Origin: Oceanospirillum linum
GTDB lineage: Bacteria; Pseudomonadota; Gammaproteobacteria; Pseudomonadales; Halomonadaceae
Reading direction: 5' to 3'
Length of the DNA stretch: 64,000 bases
NCBI RefSeq assembly: GCF_001995095.2
Contig: NZ_MTSD02000001.1
Location: 682,001 to 746,000, forward strand
The notes below the pieces were generated by a model. It made no database searches. It was not told the origin of the DNA and saw only the letters and a list, made by a program, of their open reading frames with translations. A program made the translations under genes and the position numbers. Below, one piece after another: positions 36,613 through 45,838 of the stretch; the first letter of the stretch is position 1; the number at the start of each line of letters is the position of its first letter.

Positions 36613-37104
36613 TTAAAGCGCTGCGACTTCCGCCCACTCTTCATCACTCATCAGTTTGTTAAGCTCAACCAAAATAAGTAACTGATTGTTCTTATTGCAT
36701 ACGCCCTGAATAAACTTAGCACTCTCTTCATTACCAACATTTGGCGTGGTTTCGATTTCTGACTGACGCAGATAAACAACCTCAGATACAGAATCAACCA
36801 TGATACCAACAACCTGCTGGTCAACTTCGATGATGACGATACGGGTTGAGTCCGTTGTTTCAGCTGTCATCAAGCCAAAGCGCTGGCGGGTATCAATAAC
36901 GGTCACAACATTACCGCGCAAATTGATAATACCCAATACATAGGAAGGAGCTCCCGGAACCGGTGCAATTTCAGTATAGCGCAGTACTTCCTGAACCTGT
37001 ATCACATTGATACCATAGGTTTCATCAGCCAGCCGGAAAGTTACATACTGCAGAATCGGATCATCAGAACCTGCTGCGTTTTTAGCTTGAACAACATTTG
37101 CCAT
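36613..37104 (-). CDS. cheW: Chemotaxis coupling protein CheW
   Basis: CheW links chemoreceptors to CheA. The 163-residue protein is a single CheW domain with YVTFRLADETYGINVIQVQE near the start, GIINLRGNVVTVIDTR in the middle and EVDQQVVGIMVDSVSEVV later. It follows parP by 75 bp. Confidence 0.95.
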   Translation of the reverse strand: MANVVQAKNAAGSDDPILQYVTFRLADETYGINVIQVQEVLRYTEIAPVPGAPSYVLGIINLRGNVVTVIDTRQRFGLMTAETTDSTRIVIIEVDQQVVGIMVDSVSEVVYLRQSEIETTPNVGNEESAKFIQGVCNKNNQLLILVELNKLMSDEEWAEVAAL

Positions 37105-37179
37105 GCGAATGCTCCATCTAAATCGGTTAGTTTTGCTTTATCAAAACTAAACTCTGTTCATAACCGGAAAACCGGCCAG

Positions 37180-38286
37180 TTATTCTTCATCAGCCATCAG
37201 GGCCTGCAGATCGACAGGAACTTTATCACTATCAAGTAACCGGGCAAATGCCGCCACATCAATAAGAGCACACATGTGATCCACCACTGTACCTGCAAGC
37301 CACGGCCTTCTGCCTAAAGATGTACGCCACCTTACTTCATCAGGGTCCAGCGAGATCGCTTCAGCTACTGTGTGACAGGCCAGACCCCACTCACTGTCAT
37401 GGATACGAATAGCGAATCCAAAGTCAGGTTTGTGTTTGTCATTAATATGTTCAGGCATTACCCATTGAGCCGTGTCAACAAGCCCTATATTCATATTATT
37501 AGTCCGAACAATACCCAAAAACCAGCCTGGTTGACCAAAAAGCGGGGTAGGTTCTTTCTCAAGCTTATGGATGCCACCTAACTCTGCTAATGGCACCGCA
37601 AGCTTTAGTCCTTTTACAACAAATAGCAGGCACTCGAAACGTCCCTGAGCCCAATCAGGGCGGCCATTGCTCCACCCCTCATTTTCTTTGCTCTCCAAAG
37701 ATACTGCAGGCTGATCAAGCTCCTGGGGCTCTTCTGAAACCTCTGTTGCAACACTAGCAACAGGTTCACTGACCTCAATCTCAACCTCTCTGGTTTCAAC
37801 TTCAGCTACCTGAACATCAACCTGAGGCGCTGCTGTGGGAAGATCACTATTTTCTTCAGCTATCTGAACATCAACCTGAGGTTCTGCCACTTTAAGTTCT
37901 GGCATAACAACCGGAGGTGTATCCTGAAAAACAGTCTCAACTGGCTTTGGCTCTTGAGACTCAGTAACTTTGTGTCGCTGACGAATCTCTGCGGCAACTT
38001 CTCTGGCATACTCCCTGGCTGAAGGCGGTGCAAAAACACGCGCTGGGACTTCCTCCGGAACACTTGTCTCCGAAGAACCTGTGTCAACGTCCCCAGTAAT
38101 ACTTTCAGCCCTGAAACCTGCCGCAATCTCAGGTGAACCTGCAGAAACTGTTGCTTCTGCGTGAGATTTAATCGCTGGTTCAGCTATAACTTCAGGCTCA
38201 TCATACTCAGATACATCCTGAAGCAACGCCTCAAGATAGCCTTCAATAGCTTCCTGTGGAGATAAATCCTGAGAGTCGTGAGCCAT
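37180..38286 (-). CDS. parP: CheW-domain array-positioning protein ParP
   Basis: The 368-residue protein has a long acidic, Pro/Glu/Val-rich N-terminal part (1 to about 210), with a repeated PQVDVQ(I/V)AE element. A C-terminal CheW-like domain follows (ECLLFVVKGLKLAVPLAELG to the end). In Vibrio the gene in this place encodes ParP, which ties CheA and receptors to ParC for polar localisation of chemotaxis arrays. Here it starts 2 bp after parC. The assignment rests on position and domain content; the ParP interaction surface itself was not verified. Confidence 0.8.
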   Translation of the reverse strand: MAHDSQDLSPQEAIEGYLEALLQDVSEYDEPEVIAEPAIKSHAEATVSAGSPEIAAGFRAESITGDVDTGSSETSVPEEVPARVFAPPSAREYAREVAAEIRQRHKVTESQEPKPVETVFQDTPPVVMPELKVAEPQVDVQIAEENSDLPTAAPQVDVQVAEVETREVEIEVSEPVASVATEVSEEPQELDQPAVSLESKENEGWSNGRPDWAQGRFECLLFVVKGLKLAVPLAELGGIHKLEKEPTPLFGQPGWFLGIVRTNNMNIGLVDTAQWVMPEHINDKHKPDFGFAIRIHDSEWGLACHTVAEAISLDPDEVRWRTSLGRRPWLAGTVVDHMCALIDVAAFARLLDSDKVPVDLQALMADEE

Positions 38287-38287
38287 T

Positions 38288-39088
38288 TTACTGTGCCCCC
38301 GGTTTTTGTCTGTGGTCAGTTTGCTTCTCTAAGAGGTGTTTTAGCAACACATTGTAAGCATGCACACCTCTACTCTGAGCATCCAGCATTGAAGGCGGCA
38401 TTCCAGCCATACTTGCATCACGGAACTTAGTATCAACCGGAATCATAGAGTTCCAGATATTATCCGGGTATGTATTGCGCAGCAGGCGAAGGCTTTGGAC
38501 AGAAGCCTGTGTCCGCCGATCATATAGTGTCGGTACAACCGTGTAAGGCAGCTCATTTTTACGTGCACGCGTGACCATACTCAGAGTCCGCATCATACGC
38601 TCAAGGCCTTTAATAGCCAGAAACTCGGTTTGCACAGGAATAATAAGATGCTGGGCTGAAGCAAGGGCGTTGATCATCAATAAGCCAAGCACTGGGGGGC
38701 TGTCGATCAATACATAGTCAAAGCGGTTCCAGAGTAGTGCAAGGGCTCTGGATATTACCAGTCCCATACCTCCCTGTGAGCTGACCTGGCGCTCCAGGGT
38801 GGCCAATGCAGTAGAGGCAGGAATAAGCTTCAGACGATCATGGCCTGTATCCATTAACAGGCTTTCCGGCAAATCAGACGGAATATCTTTACCCTGCTGA
38901 AACAGGTCATATGCGCTTCTCTGAAGACCGTCAGGATCATACTTAAAATAACTGGTCAGAGAACCATGCGGATCCAAGTCAAGCAGCAGCACCTGATGCC
39001 CCTGATCAGCCAACAGGCCACCAAGGGTTACAGTTGATGTCGTTTTACCGACGCCACCTTTCTGATTGGCAACTGCCCAAACATGCAT
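38288..39088 (-). CDS. parC: ParA-like ATPase ParC (chemotaxis array positioning)
   Basis: The 266-residue ParA/Soj-type ATPase has a deviant Walker A KGGVGKTTSTVTLGGLL (residues 10-26), LLLDLDPHGSLTSY and LIDSPPVLGLLMINAL. Located between cheB and parP, it corresponds to Vibrio ParC, which forms polar gradients that recruit chemotaxis arrays before cell division. It is a ParA/Soj-type protein, not an FlhG: it lacks the MinD/FlhG opening SGKGGVGKT and the N-terminal activator helix. Note that the unrelated topoisomerase IV subunit shares the symbol. Confidence 0.85.
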   Translation of the reverse strand: MHVWAVANQKGGVGKTTSTVTLGGLLADQGHQVLLLDLDPHGSLTSYFKYDPDGLQRSAYDLFQQGKDIPSDLPESLLMDTGHDRLKLIPASTALATLERQVSSQGGMGLVISRALALLWNRFDYVLIDSPPVLGLLMINALASAQHLIIPVQTEFLAIKGLERMMRTLSMVTRARKNELPYTVVPTLYDRRTQASVQSLRLLRNTYPDNIWNSMIPVDTKFRDASMAGMPPSMLDAQSRGVHAYNVLLKHLLEKQTDHRQKPGAQ

Positions 39089-39136
39089 GAAAGTATCCCT
39101 TATATGCCAGTTATTATTGCTTTAGTTATCTTAGTC

Positions 39137-40261
39137 TTATCGTGAGACATCAGTCGACAAGCGATACCCTAGATCATTCAGGCTAAGCACTTCATCAGAT
39201 AAACCAGCCTTTGCCACAGCCATAGGCATCCCATATATCACAGAACTGTCTTCATCCTGAGACCAAATGGTTGCTCCATGCTCTTTCAGCATACGACAGC
39301 CATCACGCCCATCAGCACCCATTCCAGTCATGATGACACCAAGAATATTCCCTTTTACAGCATTTGCAGCAGAGCCGAAGGTGACATCAACACAAGGTTT
39401 ATAGTTTAAGCGCTCATCACCCGCTAAAATACGAACACTGCTACCGCGTTTATCGACGACCATCTGTTTACCACCTGGTGCTAATAACGCCAACCCTGGT
39501 TTTAGCACATCACCATCCTGTGCTTCTTTTACCTGGATTTTACACAGGCTATTCAGGCGTTCCGCAAATGCTCCTGTAAATGCAGCTGGCATATGTTGAA
39601 CCAGAAGCAAAGGTGCTGGGAAATTTTCAGGCAACTGCGTTAAAACAGTCTGCAAAGCCATTGGCCCACCGGTTGATGTTCCGATGGCAACCAAATCAAA
39701 ATGCCTTGGTTGCGGCTTACTGTTTTTTGCAGGTGAAACTCGTTTTGGTGCTTCGCTCTGTGTCGGTGTAAGAGAAGGTCTGGACGCAGGCCGAACAGAA
39801 CTCAGTGAACTCCGTCGCTCAGGTCTCGCAATATGCTTTGCAGAAGAAGCCAAAGCTCCGCGTTTACTGCGTGATACCTCAATTACTTTGTCACAAAGTG
39901 CTTTAGCTAACTCATCAGGTCTGCGGGAGATGTCTTCAAAGTTTTTCGGCAAATAGTCTACAGCACCAGCTTCAAGTGCACCCAGTGTGATTCTGGCACC
40001 TTCATGCGTCAGAGAAGAAAACATCAGCACAGGTACAGGAGCTTTTTGCATGATTTCACGTACAGCGGAAATGCCATCCAGCACCGGCATCTCATAATCC
40101 ATCGTGATAACATCAGGCTTAAGCTCAATTGCCTTTTCAACAGCCTCACGGCCATTGCTTGCGGTTCCAATCGGTTTAATGCGCGCATCGGTACTTAACA
40201 GTTCACAAACTCGACGTCGAAAAAAACCAGAATCATCAACCACTAAAACCGTTATTGGCAT
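39137..40261 (-). CDS. cheB: Chemotaxis methylesterase/deamidase CheB
   Basis: CheB removes methyl groups from chemoreceptors during adaptation. The 374-residue protein has a receiver domain (VLVVDDSGFFRRRV, phospho-Asp in VITMDYEMPVLDG), a linker rich in Ser/Arg/Pro, and the esterase domain with catalytic Ser in IGTSTGGPMAL, His in LVQHMPAAFT and Asp in MTGMGADGRDG. It is 18 bp after cheA. No cheR is seen in the window. Confidence 0.96.
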   Translation of the reverse strand: MPITVLVVDDSGFFRRRVCELLSTDARIKPIGTASNGREAVEKAIELKPDVITMDYEMPVLDGISAVREIMQKAPVPVLMFSSLTHEGARITLGALEAGAVDYLPKNFEDISRRPDELAKALCDKVIEVSRSKRGALASSAKHIARPERRSSLSSVRPASRPSLTPTQSEAPKRVSPAKNSKPQPRHFDLVAIGTSTGGPMALQTVLTQLPENFPAPLLLVQHMPAAFTGAFAERLNSLCKIQVKEAQDGDVLKPGLALLAPGGKQMVVDKRGSSVRILAGDERLNYKPCVDVTFGSAANAVKGNILGVIMTGMGADGRDGCRMLKEHGATIWSQDEDSSVIYGMPMAVAKAGLSDEVLSLNDLGYRLSTDVSR

Positions 40262-40279
40262 ATCAGGTCCTTAAACCCC

Positions 40280-42436
40280 TTATCGTGCGCTTTTGGCATA
40301 ATGCTTCAGCACTCCGGGAATATCCAGAATCAAAGCAATACGACCGTCACCAGTAATTGTGGCACCCGCCATACCCGGAGTTCCGTGCAGCATCTCACCC
40401 AGGGGCTTAATAACAACCTCTTCCTGGCCAATTAACTGATCAACAACAAACCCTACTTTCTGAGTACCGACAGACACAACAACAACATGGGCGTTTTTAA
40501 GTTCACGACTTACATCAGAACCCTGAACTAACCATTCTTTCAGGTAGAACAGAGGTAACGTTTTTTCACGGATAACCAAAACTTCCTGGCCATCAACAAT
40601 GTTAGCGCGCGAGATATCAAGCTGAAAAATCTCATTCACATTAACCAGCGGCAGAGCAAAGGTCTGCTGCCCCAGCATAACCATAAGAGTCGGCATAATT
40701 GCCAATGTCAGGGGCACCTTAATAATAATCTTGGAGCCCTTGCCCTCTTCTGACCAGACATTGATAGTGCCGTTTAGCTGTGAAATTTTGGTTTTCACAA
40801 CATCCATACCAACCCCACGACCAGATACATCTGATATCTCTTCTTTAGTAGAGAGACCAGCGGCAAAAATCAGGTTAAAAGCTTCCTGATCCGTAAGGCG
40901 GTCTGCAGCGTCTTGGTCCAGCCGGCCTTTTTCTACAGCTTTGTTACGAAGTACCTGAGGATTCATACCGGCACCATCATCACTGATAGTGAGCAAAATA
41001 TGATCCCCTTCCTGTTCTGCAGATAAGACAACTTCGCCAACACGTGGCTTGCCTTTCTGTTCACGGTCATCAGGATTCTCAATACCATGATCCACCGCAT
41101 TACGTACCAAGTGAATCAGGGGATCAGCAAGTGCCTCAACAAGGTTTTTATCAAGATCTGTATCTTCACCTATCAGTCGAAGATTAATCTCTTTCTTCAG
41201 TTTACGCGACAGGTCACGTACAACCCTTGGAAAGCGACCAAACACTTTCTTGATCGGCTGCATACGTGTCTTCATCACCGAGGTCTGAAGATCAGCTGTC
41301 ACAACATCAAGGTTGGAAACTGCCTTGGCAACTTCTGAGTCAGAGCTTTGACCACCAAGACGAACCAGGCGATTTCGTACCAATACGAGTTCACCGACCA
41401 TATTCATAATATCGTCAAGCCGACTTGTATCGACACGAACTGTGGTTTCTGCAGCAGGCGCAGTTTCTTTCTTAGGTGCGACTTTTTTCTCTGCAGCTGG
41501 TGCGGGCGGCTTTGCCGGTGCTGCAGGTTTTGGTGCTGCCGCAACTTTCTTCGGAGCTTGCTCGGCGCTTTTCTCAGGCTTTTTAGCGCCATCCTTGCTT
41601 AAATCCGGCTGAGTAGGGGAGCTACTTTTGCCATGTAACTGATCAAGCAGGGCTTCAAATTCATCATCGGTGATAAGGTCATCACCACCTGCTGCGACAG
41701 GCGCTTCAGGTTTAGATTCTTCAACTGCCGGAGCCGGCGGCTTTCCTGACCCGTGTAACTGGTCTAAAAGCGCCTCAAACTCATCTTCTGTGATATCGTC
41801 ACCGCCAGAGGCAGTATCAGCCAAAGGCGCTTTAGGCTCTGCTGGTGTGCTATCCGCTACTGGCGAAGCAGCAGTCGGAGCCCCACCGTCATGCAGTGCA
41901 TCAAGAAGAGATTCAAATTCAGCATCAGTAATGTCACCTTCCGCATCCTGAACAGCAGATATTGGTGGCTCCACAGGCTGGGCTGGTTCAGGCTCGGGCT
42001 CAGAGACAGCCGCTTCAACTTCAGGAGCGGCGTCTTCAGTTTCCGCCTCAGGCTTAGCAAAGAACTCCAACTGTAAAATCAGTTCAGGATCAGCGTTCTC
42101 TGGCATCTGGCCTGCACGGACTTCGTCAAACATTTCATTAACGGTATCCAGTGCACTAAGCACAGTATCCATCAATTCAGGTGTCACCGTCCGCTGATGC
42201 TTTCTTAAAGTATCAAAAACGTTTTCCGCAACGTGGCAACAATCAACCAAGGGTGTGAGCTGGAGGAAACCCGCACCACCTTTGACGGTATGAAACCCCC
42301 GAAAAATGGCATTCAGGAGATCAGGATCGTCAGGAGACTGCTCCAGATCGACTAACTGCTCGGATAGCAACTCTAGGATTTCGCCAGCTTCAATTAAGAA
42401 ATCCTGCAAAATATCCTGATCGACTTCAAAGCTCAT
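40280..42436 (-). CDS. cheA: Chemotaxis histidine kinase CheA
   Basis: CheA autophosphorylates in response to receptors and feeds CheY and CheB. The 718-residue protein has a P1 phosphotransfer domain (His49 in GFHTVKGGAGFL) and a P3 dimerisation region (TSRLDDIMNMVGELVLVRNR, about 340-360). The P4 ATPase follows (HLVRNAVDHGIE, DDGAGM, GRGVGMDVV), then a P5 CheW-like domain. Residues about 105-335 are acidic, Pro/Ala-rich linker with three copies of a short motif, and no P2 CheY-binding fold is evident there. It starts 12 bp after cheZ. Confidence 0.95.
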   Translation of the reverse strand: MSFEVDQDILQDFLIEAGEILELLSEQLVDLEQSPDDPDLLNAIFRGFHTVKGGAGFLQLTPLVDCCHVAENVFDTLRKHQRTVTPELMDTVLSALDTVNEMFDEVRAGQMPENADPELILQLEFFAKPEAETEDAAPEVEAAVSEPEPEPAQPVEPPISAVQDAEGDITDAEFESLLDALHDGGAPTAASPVADSTPAEPKAPLADTASGGDDITEDEFEALLDQLHGSGKPPAPAVEESKPEAPVAAGGDDLITDDEFEALLDQLHGKSSSPTQPDLSKDGAKKPEKSAEQAPKKVAAAPKPAAPAKPPAPAAEKKVAPKKETAPAAETTVRVDTSRLDDIMNMVGELVLVRNRLVRLGGQSSDSEVAKAVSNLDVVTADLQTSVMKTRMQPIKKVFGRFPRVVRDLSRKLKKEINLRLIGEDTDLDKNLVEALADPLIHLVRNAVDHGIENPDDREQKGKPRVGEVVLSAEQEGDHILLTISDDGAGMNPQVLRNKAVEKGRLDQDAADRLTDQEAFNLIFAAGLSTKEEISDVSGRGVGMDVVKTKISQLNGTINVWSEEGKGSKIIIKVPLTLAIMPTLMVMLGQQTFALPLVNVNEIFQLDISRANIVDGQEVLVIREKTLPLFYLKEWLVQGSDVSRELKNAHVVVVSVGTQKVGFVVDQLIGQEEVVIKPLGEMLHGTPGMAGATITGDGRIALILDIPGVLKHYAKSAR
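41632..41938 (-). repeat. Threefold acidic motif in the CheA linker
   Basis: Three copies of a motif close to D-D-I-T-x-D-E-F-E-A-L-L-D-Q-L-H-G occur in the CheA coding region, at about 41632-41683, 41752-41803 and 41888-41938. The two downstream copies are nearly identical in protein. Spacers between them are Pro/Ala-rich. The pattern fits short amphipathic docking helices. Confidence 0.75.
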
Positions 42437-42448
42437 CCATACTTCTCC

Positions 42449-43237
42449 TTAAAAGCCGAGACTCGACAGCAGGTCATCAACTTCATCCTGCCCGGAAACA
42501 ACATCTTTCCGCTGTTCTGCATTAATAATCGGCCCTTCAGGAGCATGTGCTTCCTCAGTAATCCGATCACTCGTGTCACGCTGAATACCGGTAATCTGAT
42601 CAACCTGGCCTGCCATGCAAACCAAATTCACAAGATTTTCTTCTATTTCCTGCACAAGGGTGATGACTTTAATAAGCACCTGACCTGTCAGATCCTGATA
42701 CCCCTGAGCCAGAAGAATATCGTTAAAGTTAGAAGATAAAGTACCTGCCTGGTCTTCCGCTTCCTTCAGAAAATCATCGATCTTACGGTACAGACCTCGA
42801 AATTCATCAGGTTTCATCTCTCTCCTGACAAGTCGCGCCCAGTCCTTGCGTAGCGAAGAAGCCTGTTCGCTTAATCGCTCCGCAACCGGGGCGCTTTCAT
42901 CAACCTTGTCCATTGTTTGATTCGCGGCATCCTGAGTCATTCTGATGACGTAATTCAGACGGTCCGTCGCATTTGCCATTTGTGACATTTTTTCAGAAGC
43001 AGGATTTCCAGCACCAACATCAATGTGGAAGTTAGTAATAGCATCATGTAAAGCACGAGTCAGACGACCCACTTCCAGGTACAAATTTCTGTTTCGTTCG
43101 TCATTAATCCGCTGGATCAGATTCACGGCGTCACTAAGCTGACCGCTTTCCACTTTCTCCAGAAGCTCAGAAGTACTTTCTTTCAGTATCTGTTCGAACT
43201 CACTAACTTGTTCTTCACCTGGGCTTTTCAGAGCCAT
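42449..43237 (-). CDS. cheZ: CheY-P phosphatase CheZ
   Basis: CheZ dephosphorylates CheY-P to end a signal. The 262-residue protein is mostly helical. It has the active-site region LLAQGYQDLTGQVLIKVI with the catalytic Gln, and the conserved CheY-binding tail VDDLLSSLGF at the C-terminus. It lies between cheY and cheA. Confidence 0.95.
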   Translation of the reverse strand: MALKSPGEEQVSEFEQILKESTSELLEKVESGQLSDAVNLIQRINDERNRNLYLEVGRLTRALHDAITNFHIDVGAGNPASEKMSQMANATDRLNYVIRMTQDAANQTMDKVDESAPVAERLSEQASSLRKDWARLVRREMKPDEFRGLYRKIDDFLKEAEDQAGTLSSNFNDILLAQGYQDLTGQVLIKVITLVQEIEENLVNLVCMAGQVDQITGIQRDTSDRITEEAHAPEGPIINAEQRKDVVSGQDEVDDLLSSLGF

Positions 43238-43292
43238 ATCCTGAAACCTTCTTCGTAATAAATGTCTTTTCTGGCCGCGTCAAAACAATAGT

Positions 43293-43682
43293 TTACTGCT
43301 GCTCAATGCGCTCAAAAATTTTCTCAATCTTTTCCTTGAGAACAGCTGCAGTAAACGGTTTAACAATATAACCATTAACCCCAGCCTGAGCGGCAGCAAC
43401 AATCTGCTCACGTTTTGCTTCCGCTGTAACCATGAGAATAGGCAGATCTTTTAGTTTAGGATCAGCACGACAAGTCTTGAGCAGGTCGAAACCTGTCATA
43501 CCCGGCATATTCCAATCCGTCACCAAAAAATCAAAGTTGCCCGTTTCCAACAAAGGAATAGCGGTCAGACCATCATCTGCTTCATGCGTATTAGTAAAAC
43601 CTAAGTCACGAAGCAGGTTTTTGACAATCCGTCTCATGGTGGAAAAATCATCCACAATGAGAATTTTCATATTCTTATCCAA
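43293..43682 (-). CDS. cheY: Chemotaxis response regulator CheY
   Basis: CheY-P binds FliM/FliN to reverse the flagellar motor. It is a single receiver domain with [18 protein letters not shown], phospho-Asp in [11 protein letters not shown], the Thr in [10 protein letters not shown] and Lys in [10 protein letters not shown] place the start at TTG 43682 because GGAGG lies 5 bases before it, giving 129 residues. ATG 43670 is too far from that site, and an in-frame GTG at 43694 has none. The exact start is uncertain by a few residues. Confidence 0.93.
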   Translation of the reverse strand: MDKNMKILIVDDFSTMRRIVKNLLRDLGFTNTHEADDGLTAIPLLETGNFDFLVTDWNMPGMTGFDLLKTCRADPKLKDLPILMVTAEAKREQIVAAAQAGVNGYIVKPFTAAVLKEKIEKIFERIEQQ

Positions 43683-43756
43683 GGCAACCTCCACTCACCC
43701 AATTTGCCACTACTAGAATACTACAATTATTCATTTATCAAATATATATAATGTGA

Positions 43757-44485
43757 TTACTTCCACTCAGATAATCTTGATCTGAGCCGTAATGCAGCCT
43801 GACTGTGTATCTGGCTGACTCTTGACTCACTTACATTCAGGACTACCCCAATTTCTTTAAGGTTGAGCCCTTCTGTGTAATACAGCGCCAAAACCATTTG
43901 CTCCCGCTCTGGCAGCCCTGCTATAGCTTCTGCAAGCGCCTCCTGAAACGCACCACCTTCTACGGCAGCTTCAGGTATCGGGGAACTCTCATCCGGTAAC
44001 TCAAAACTATTGTCTTCGTTACCTGTAATTTCATCAAAACTAAACAGCTTAGTCCCTGCAGTGTCCTGTATATAGTGATTATACTCTTCAACAGTAACGC
44101 CCATCTCTGCAGCGATCTCGTGATCTCTGGCATCTCTGCCTGTTCTGATCTCAACTTGTTTAATTGCATCTGTTACACGGCGACTATTCCGATGCACTGA
44201 ACGGGGAGCCCAGTCATACCGGCGAACCTCATCCAGCATCGCACCACGAATCCGTATCGACGCATAGGTTTCAAAGCTGGCACCCTTCGAGTCATCGAAT
44301 TTCTGCGACGCTTCGATCAAACCAATCATCCCGGCCTGAATAAGATCATCAAGCATTACAGTCTGGGGTAATCGCCCCAGAAGATGCTGGGCAACTTTTT
44401 TAACCAGGGGTGCATACTTATCCACTAAGTCGCTTGCTACCACTTTACCCGCATAGTACGTACCCGAACTCATCACCAAAGCCAT
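43757..44485 (-). CDS. fliA: Flagellar sigma-28 factor FliA
   Basis: FliA directs late flagellar and chemotaxis transcription. ATG 44485 has an AGGAGG site at 44495-44500, giving 242 residues. Sigma-70 family regions are visible: DLIQAGMIGLIEASQKFD (region 2), RVTDAIKQVEIRTGRDARDH (region 3) and LNLKEIGVVLNVSESRVSQI (region 4 helix-turn-helix). It starts only 19 bp after flhF; the flhG gene usually found between them is absent. Confidence 0.95.
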   Translation of the reverse strand: MALVMSSGTYYAGKVVASDLVDKYAPLVKKVAQHLLGRLPQTVMLDDLIQAGMIGLIEASQKFDDSKGASFETYASIRIRGAMLDEVRRYDWAPRSVHRNSRRVTDAIKQVEIRTGRDARDHEIAAEMGVTVEEYNHYIQDTAGTKLFSFDEITGNEDNSFELPDESSPIPEAAVEGGAFQEALAEAIAGLPEREQMVLALYYTEGLNLKEIGVVLNVSESRVSQIHSQAALRLRSRLSEWK

Positions 44486-44504
44486 AGATAGTGACCTCCT
44501 GCCT

Positions 44505-45773
44505 CTATCGGTCTGGGGCTTCGTTAGTCTCAGCCCTCTCCAGCAGCTCAAGAGCTTTACTGAGCAAGGCACCTGAATCACCAACACGAAGGTCATCAGG
44601 TATTTTCTGCCCACTTGACAGGTAAGCGAGAGGCAAGCGGTTATCGGCAATAAGGCTGATCACCTCCCCGCCGCTACTTGCTTCATCCAGCTTCGTAACC
44701 ACACAGCCATTTAGCCCATGATTTCTATAGGTGTCATATGTAGCCTGTAGCACCTGCTGCTGGCTGGTCGCACTAAAAACCAAATATTTGCGAATACGCA
44801 CAGACGCAGTTTCCAGCAGTGAAAACTGCTCCTGCATATTTGGATCCTTAACACTCAGGCCTGCAGTATCAATCAGCACCAGCGCCTTACTTTTAAGGGA
44901 CTTAAGCGTAGCATCAAGTGTGTTTTTCTCGTCGACAACTCTTACAGGGACACCCAAAATACGACCAAAAGTGCGTAACTGTTCATACGCTGCAACCCGA
45001 TAACAATCTGTAGTAACAAGTGCCAGGCTGTCAGGCCCATATTTTAAAACATATCGCGCTGCAAGCTTACCAATTGTTGTTGTCTTACCAACACCCGTGG
45101 GCCCCATCAAAGCAACAATCCCGCCCTGGTCGACAACATCAGACCCTGTCGTAAGGATTCCAGCCCGAACCTGCTCAACAGCTTCATCCCAAGCTGATGA
45201 AAACTCAGCATCTTCCGAAAGATCAGCACCCTCAACAATTCGCGCAGAGAAGTGCTCGGAGAGCCCCATCCTTCTGAGGCGTTTATACATCATGGCCTCA
45301 ACCGGTTTACGCTCTGCTATTGAGTCTTTCATCTGCTCGCGAAGAAGCTCGCGCAGCCCCTGAATTTCTGACTGCATCGCTCTCATCGCGGCATCTTCAG
45401 GGCTTTGACGCCGGGTTTTAGGTTCAAGTGTATCAACCAAAGCTTCAGCCTGATCAAACTGGCGCTCTTTTGCTTTAGCCTGGAAAGCATTCTCAAGGCG
45501 CTCCGGGCTTTGCCCTCCGCTAGCACTCTCAATAACATCTTTCGCTTTAGCTAGCGCACCTGCCAATGAATCTGTCAGCGCATCACTGTTTTCCGGATCA
45601 ATACGCTCACTTGGCTCACGTAGAATACTGGCGTCGTAATCGACAGCCGTTACAATCTCAACACCACCAGCTACTTTGTTATTCGACAGAATAGCGGCGT
45701 CAGCACCGAATTCATCACGCACCAACTTCATGGCTTGACGCATATCAGGAGCAAAGAAACGTTTAACCTTCAT
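44505..45773 (-). CDS. flhF: Flagellar SRP-type GTPase FlhF
   Basis: FlhF marks the pole for flagellum assembly and affects flagellar number. The 422-residue protein has the N-terminal B domain (MKVKRFFAPDMRQAMKLVRD), an acidic middle, and an NG domain. The latter shows GPTGVGKTTTIGKLAARY, TTDCYRVAAYEQLRTFG, DTAGLSVKDPN and TKLDEASSGG. The gene follows flhA by 65 bp. Confidence 0.95.
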   Translation of the reverse strand: MKVKRFFAPDMRQAMKLVRDEFGADAAILSNNKVAGGVEIVTAVDYDASILREPSERIDPENSDALTDSLAGALAKAKDVIESASGGQSPERLENAFQAKAKERQFDQAEALVDTLEPKTRRQSPEDAAMRAMQSEIQGLRELLREQMKDSIAERKPVEAMMYKRLRRMGLSEHFSARIVEGADLSEDAEFSSAWDEAVEQVRAGILTTGSDVVDQGGIVALMGPTGVGKTTTIGKLAARYVLKYGPDSLALVTTDCYRVAAYEQLRTFGRILGVPVRVVDEKNTLDATLKSLKSKALVLIDTAGLSVKDPNMQEQFSLLETASVRIRKYLVFSATSQQQVLQATYDTYRNHGLNGCVVTKLDEASSGGEVISLIADNRLPLAYLSSGQKIPDDLRVGDSGALLSKALELLERAETNEAPDR

Positions 45774-45838
45774 AAATCCCCGTATCCTTCGTTATTCTCG
45801 TAGCCATGGAGCATATCCCAACCACATAAAAGACAAGT

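Noticed and set aside
38288-39088. Possibility that the ParA-like gene is a relocated flhG
   Set aside because: It has a Soj/ParA Walker A and DPHGSLTSY segment, sits in the parC position between cheB and parP, and lacks the MinD/FlhG N-terminal features.
39089-39136. Absence of motC/motD between cheB and parC
   Set aside because: Pseudomonas has them here but Vibrio does not, so the arrangement is one of two known layouts.
43695-43756. FliA-type promoter before cheY (TTTGATAA)
   Set aside because: Only the -10-like element is present; no -35 TAAAGTTT occurs 11 bases upstream.
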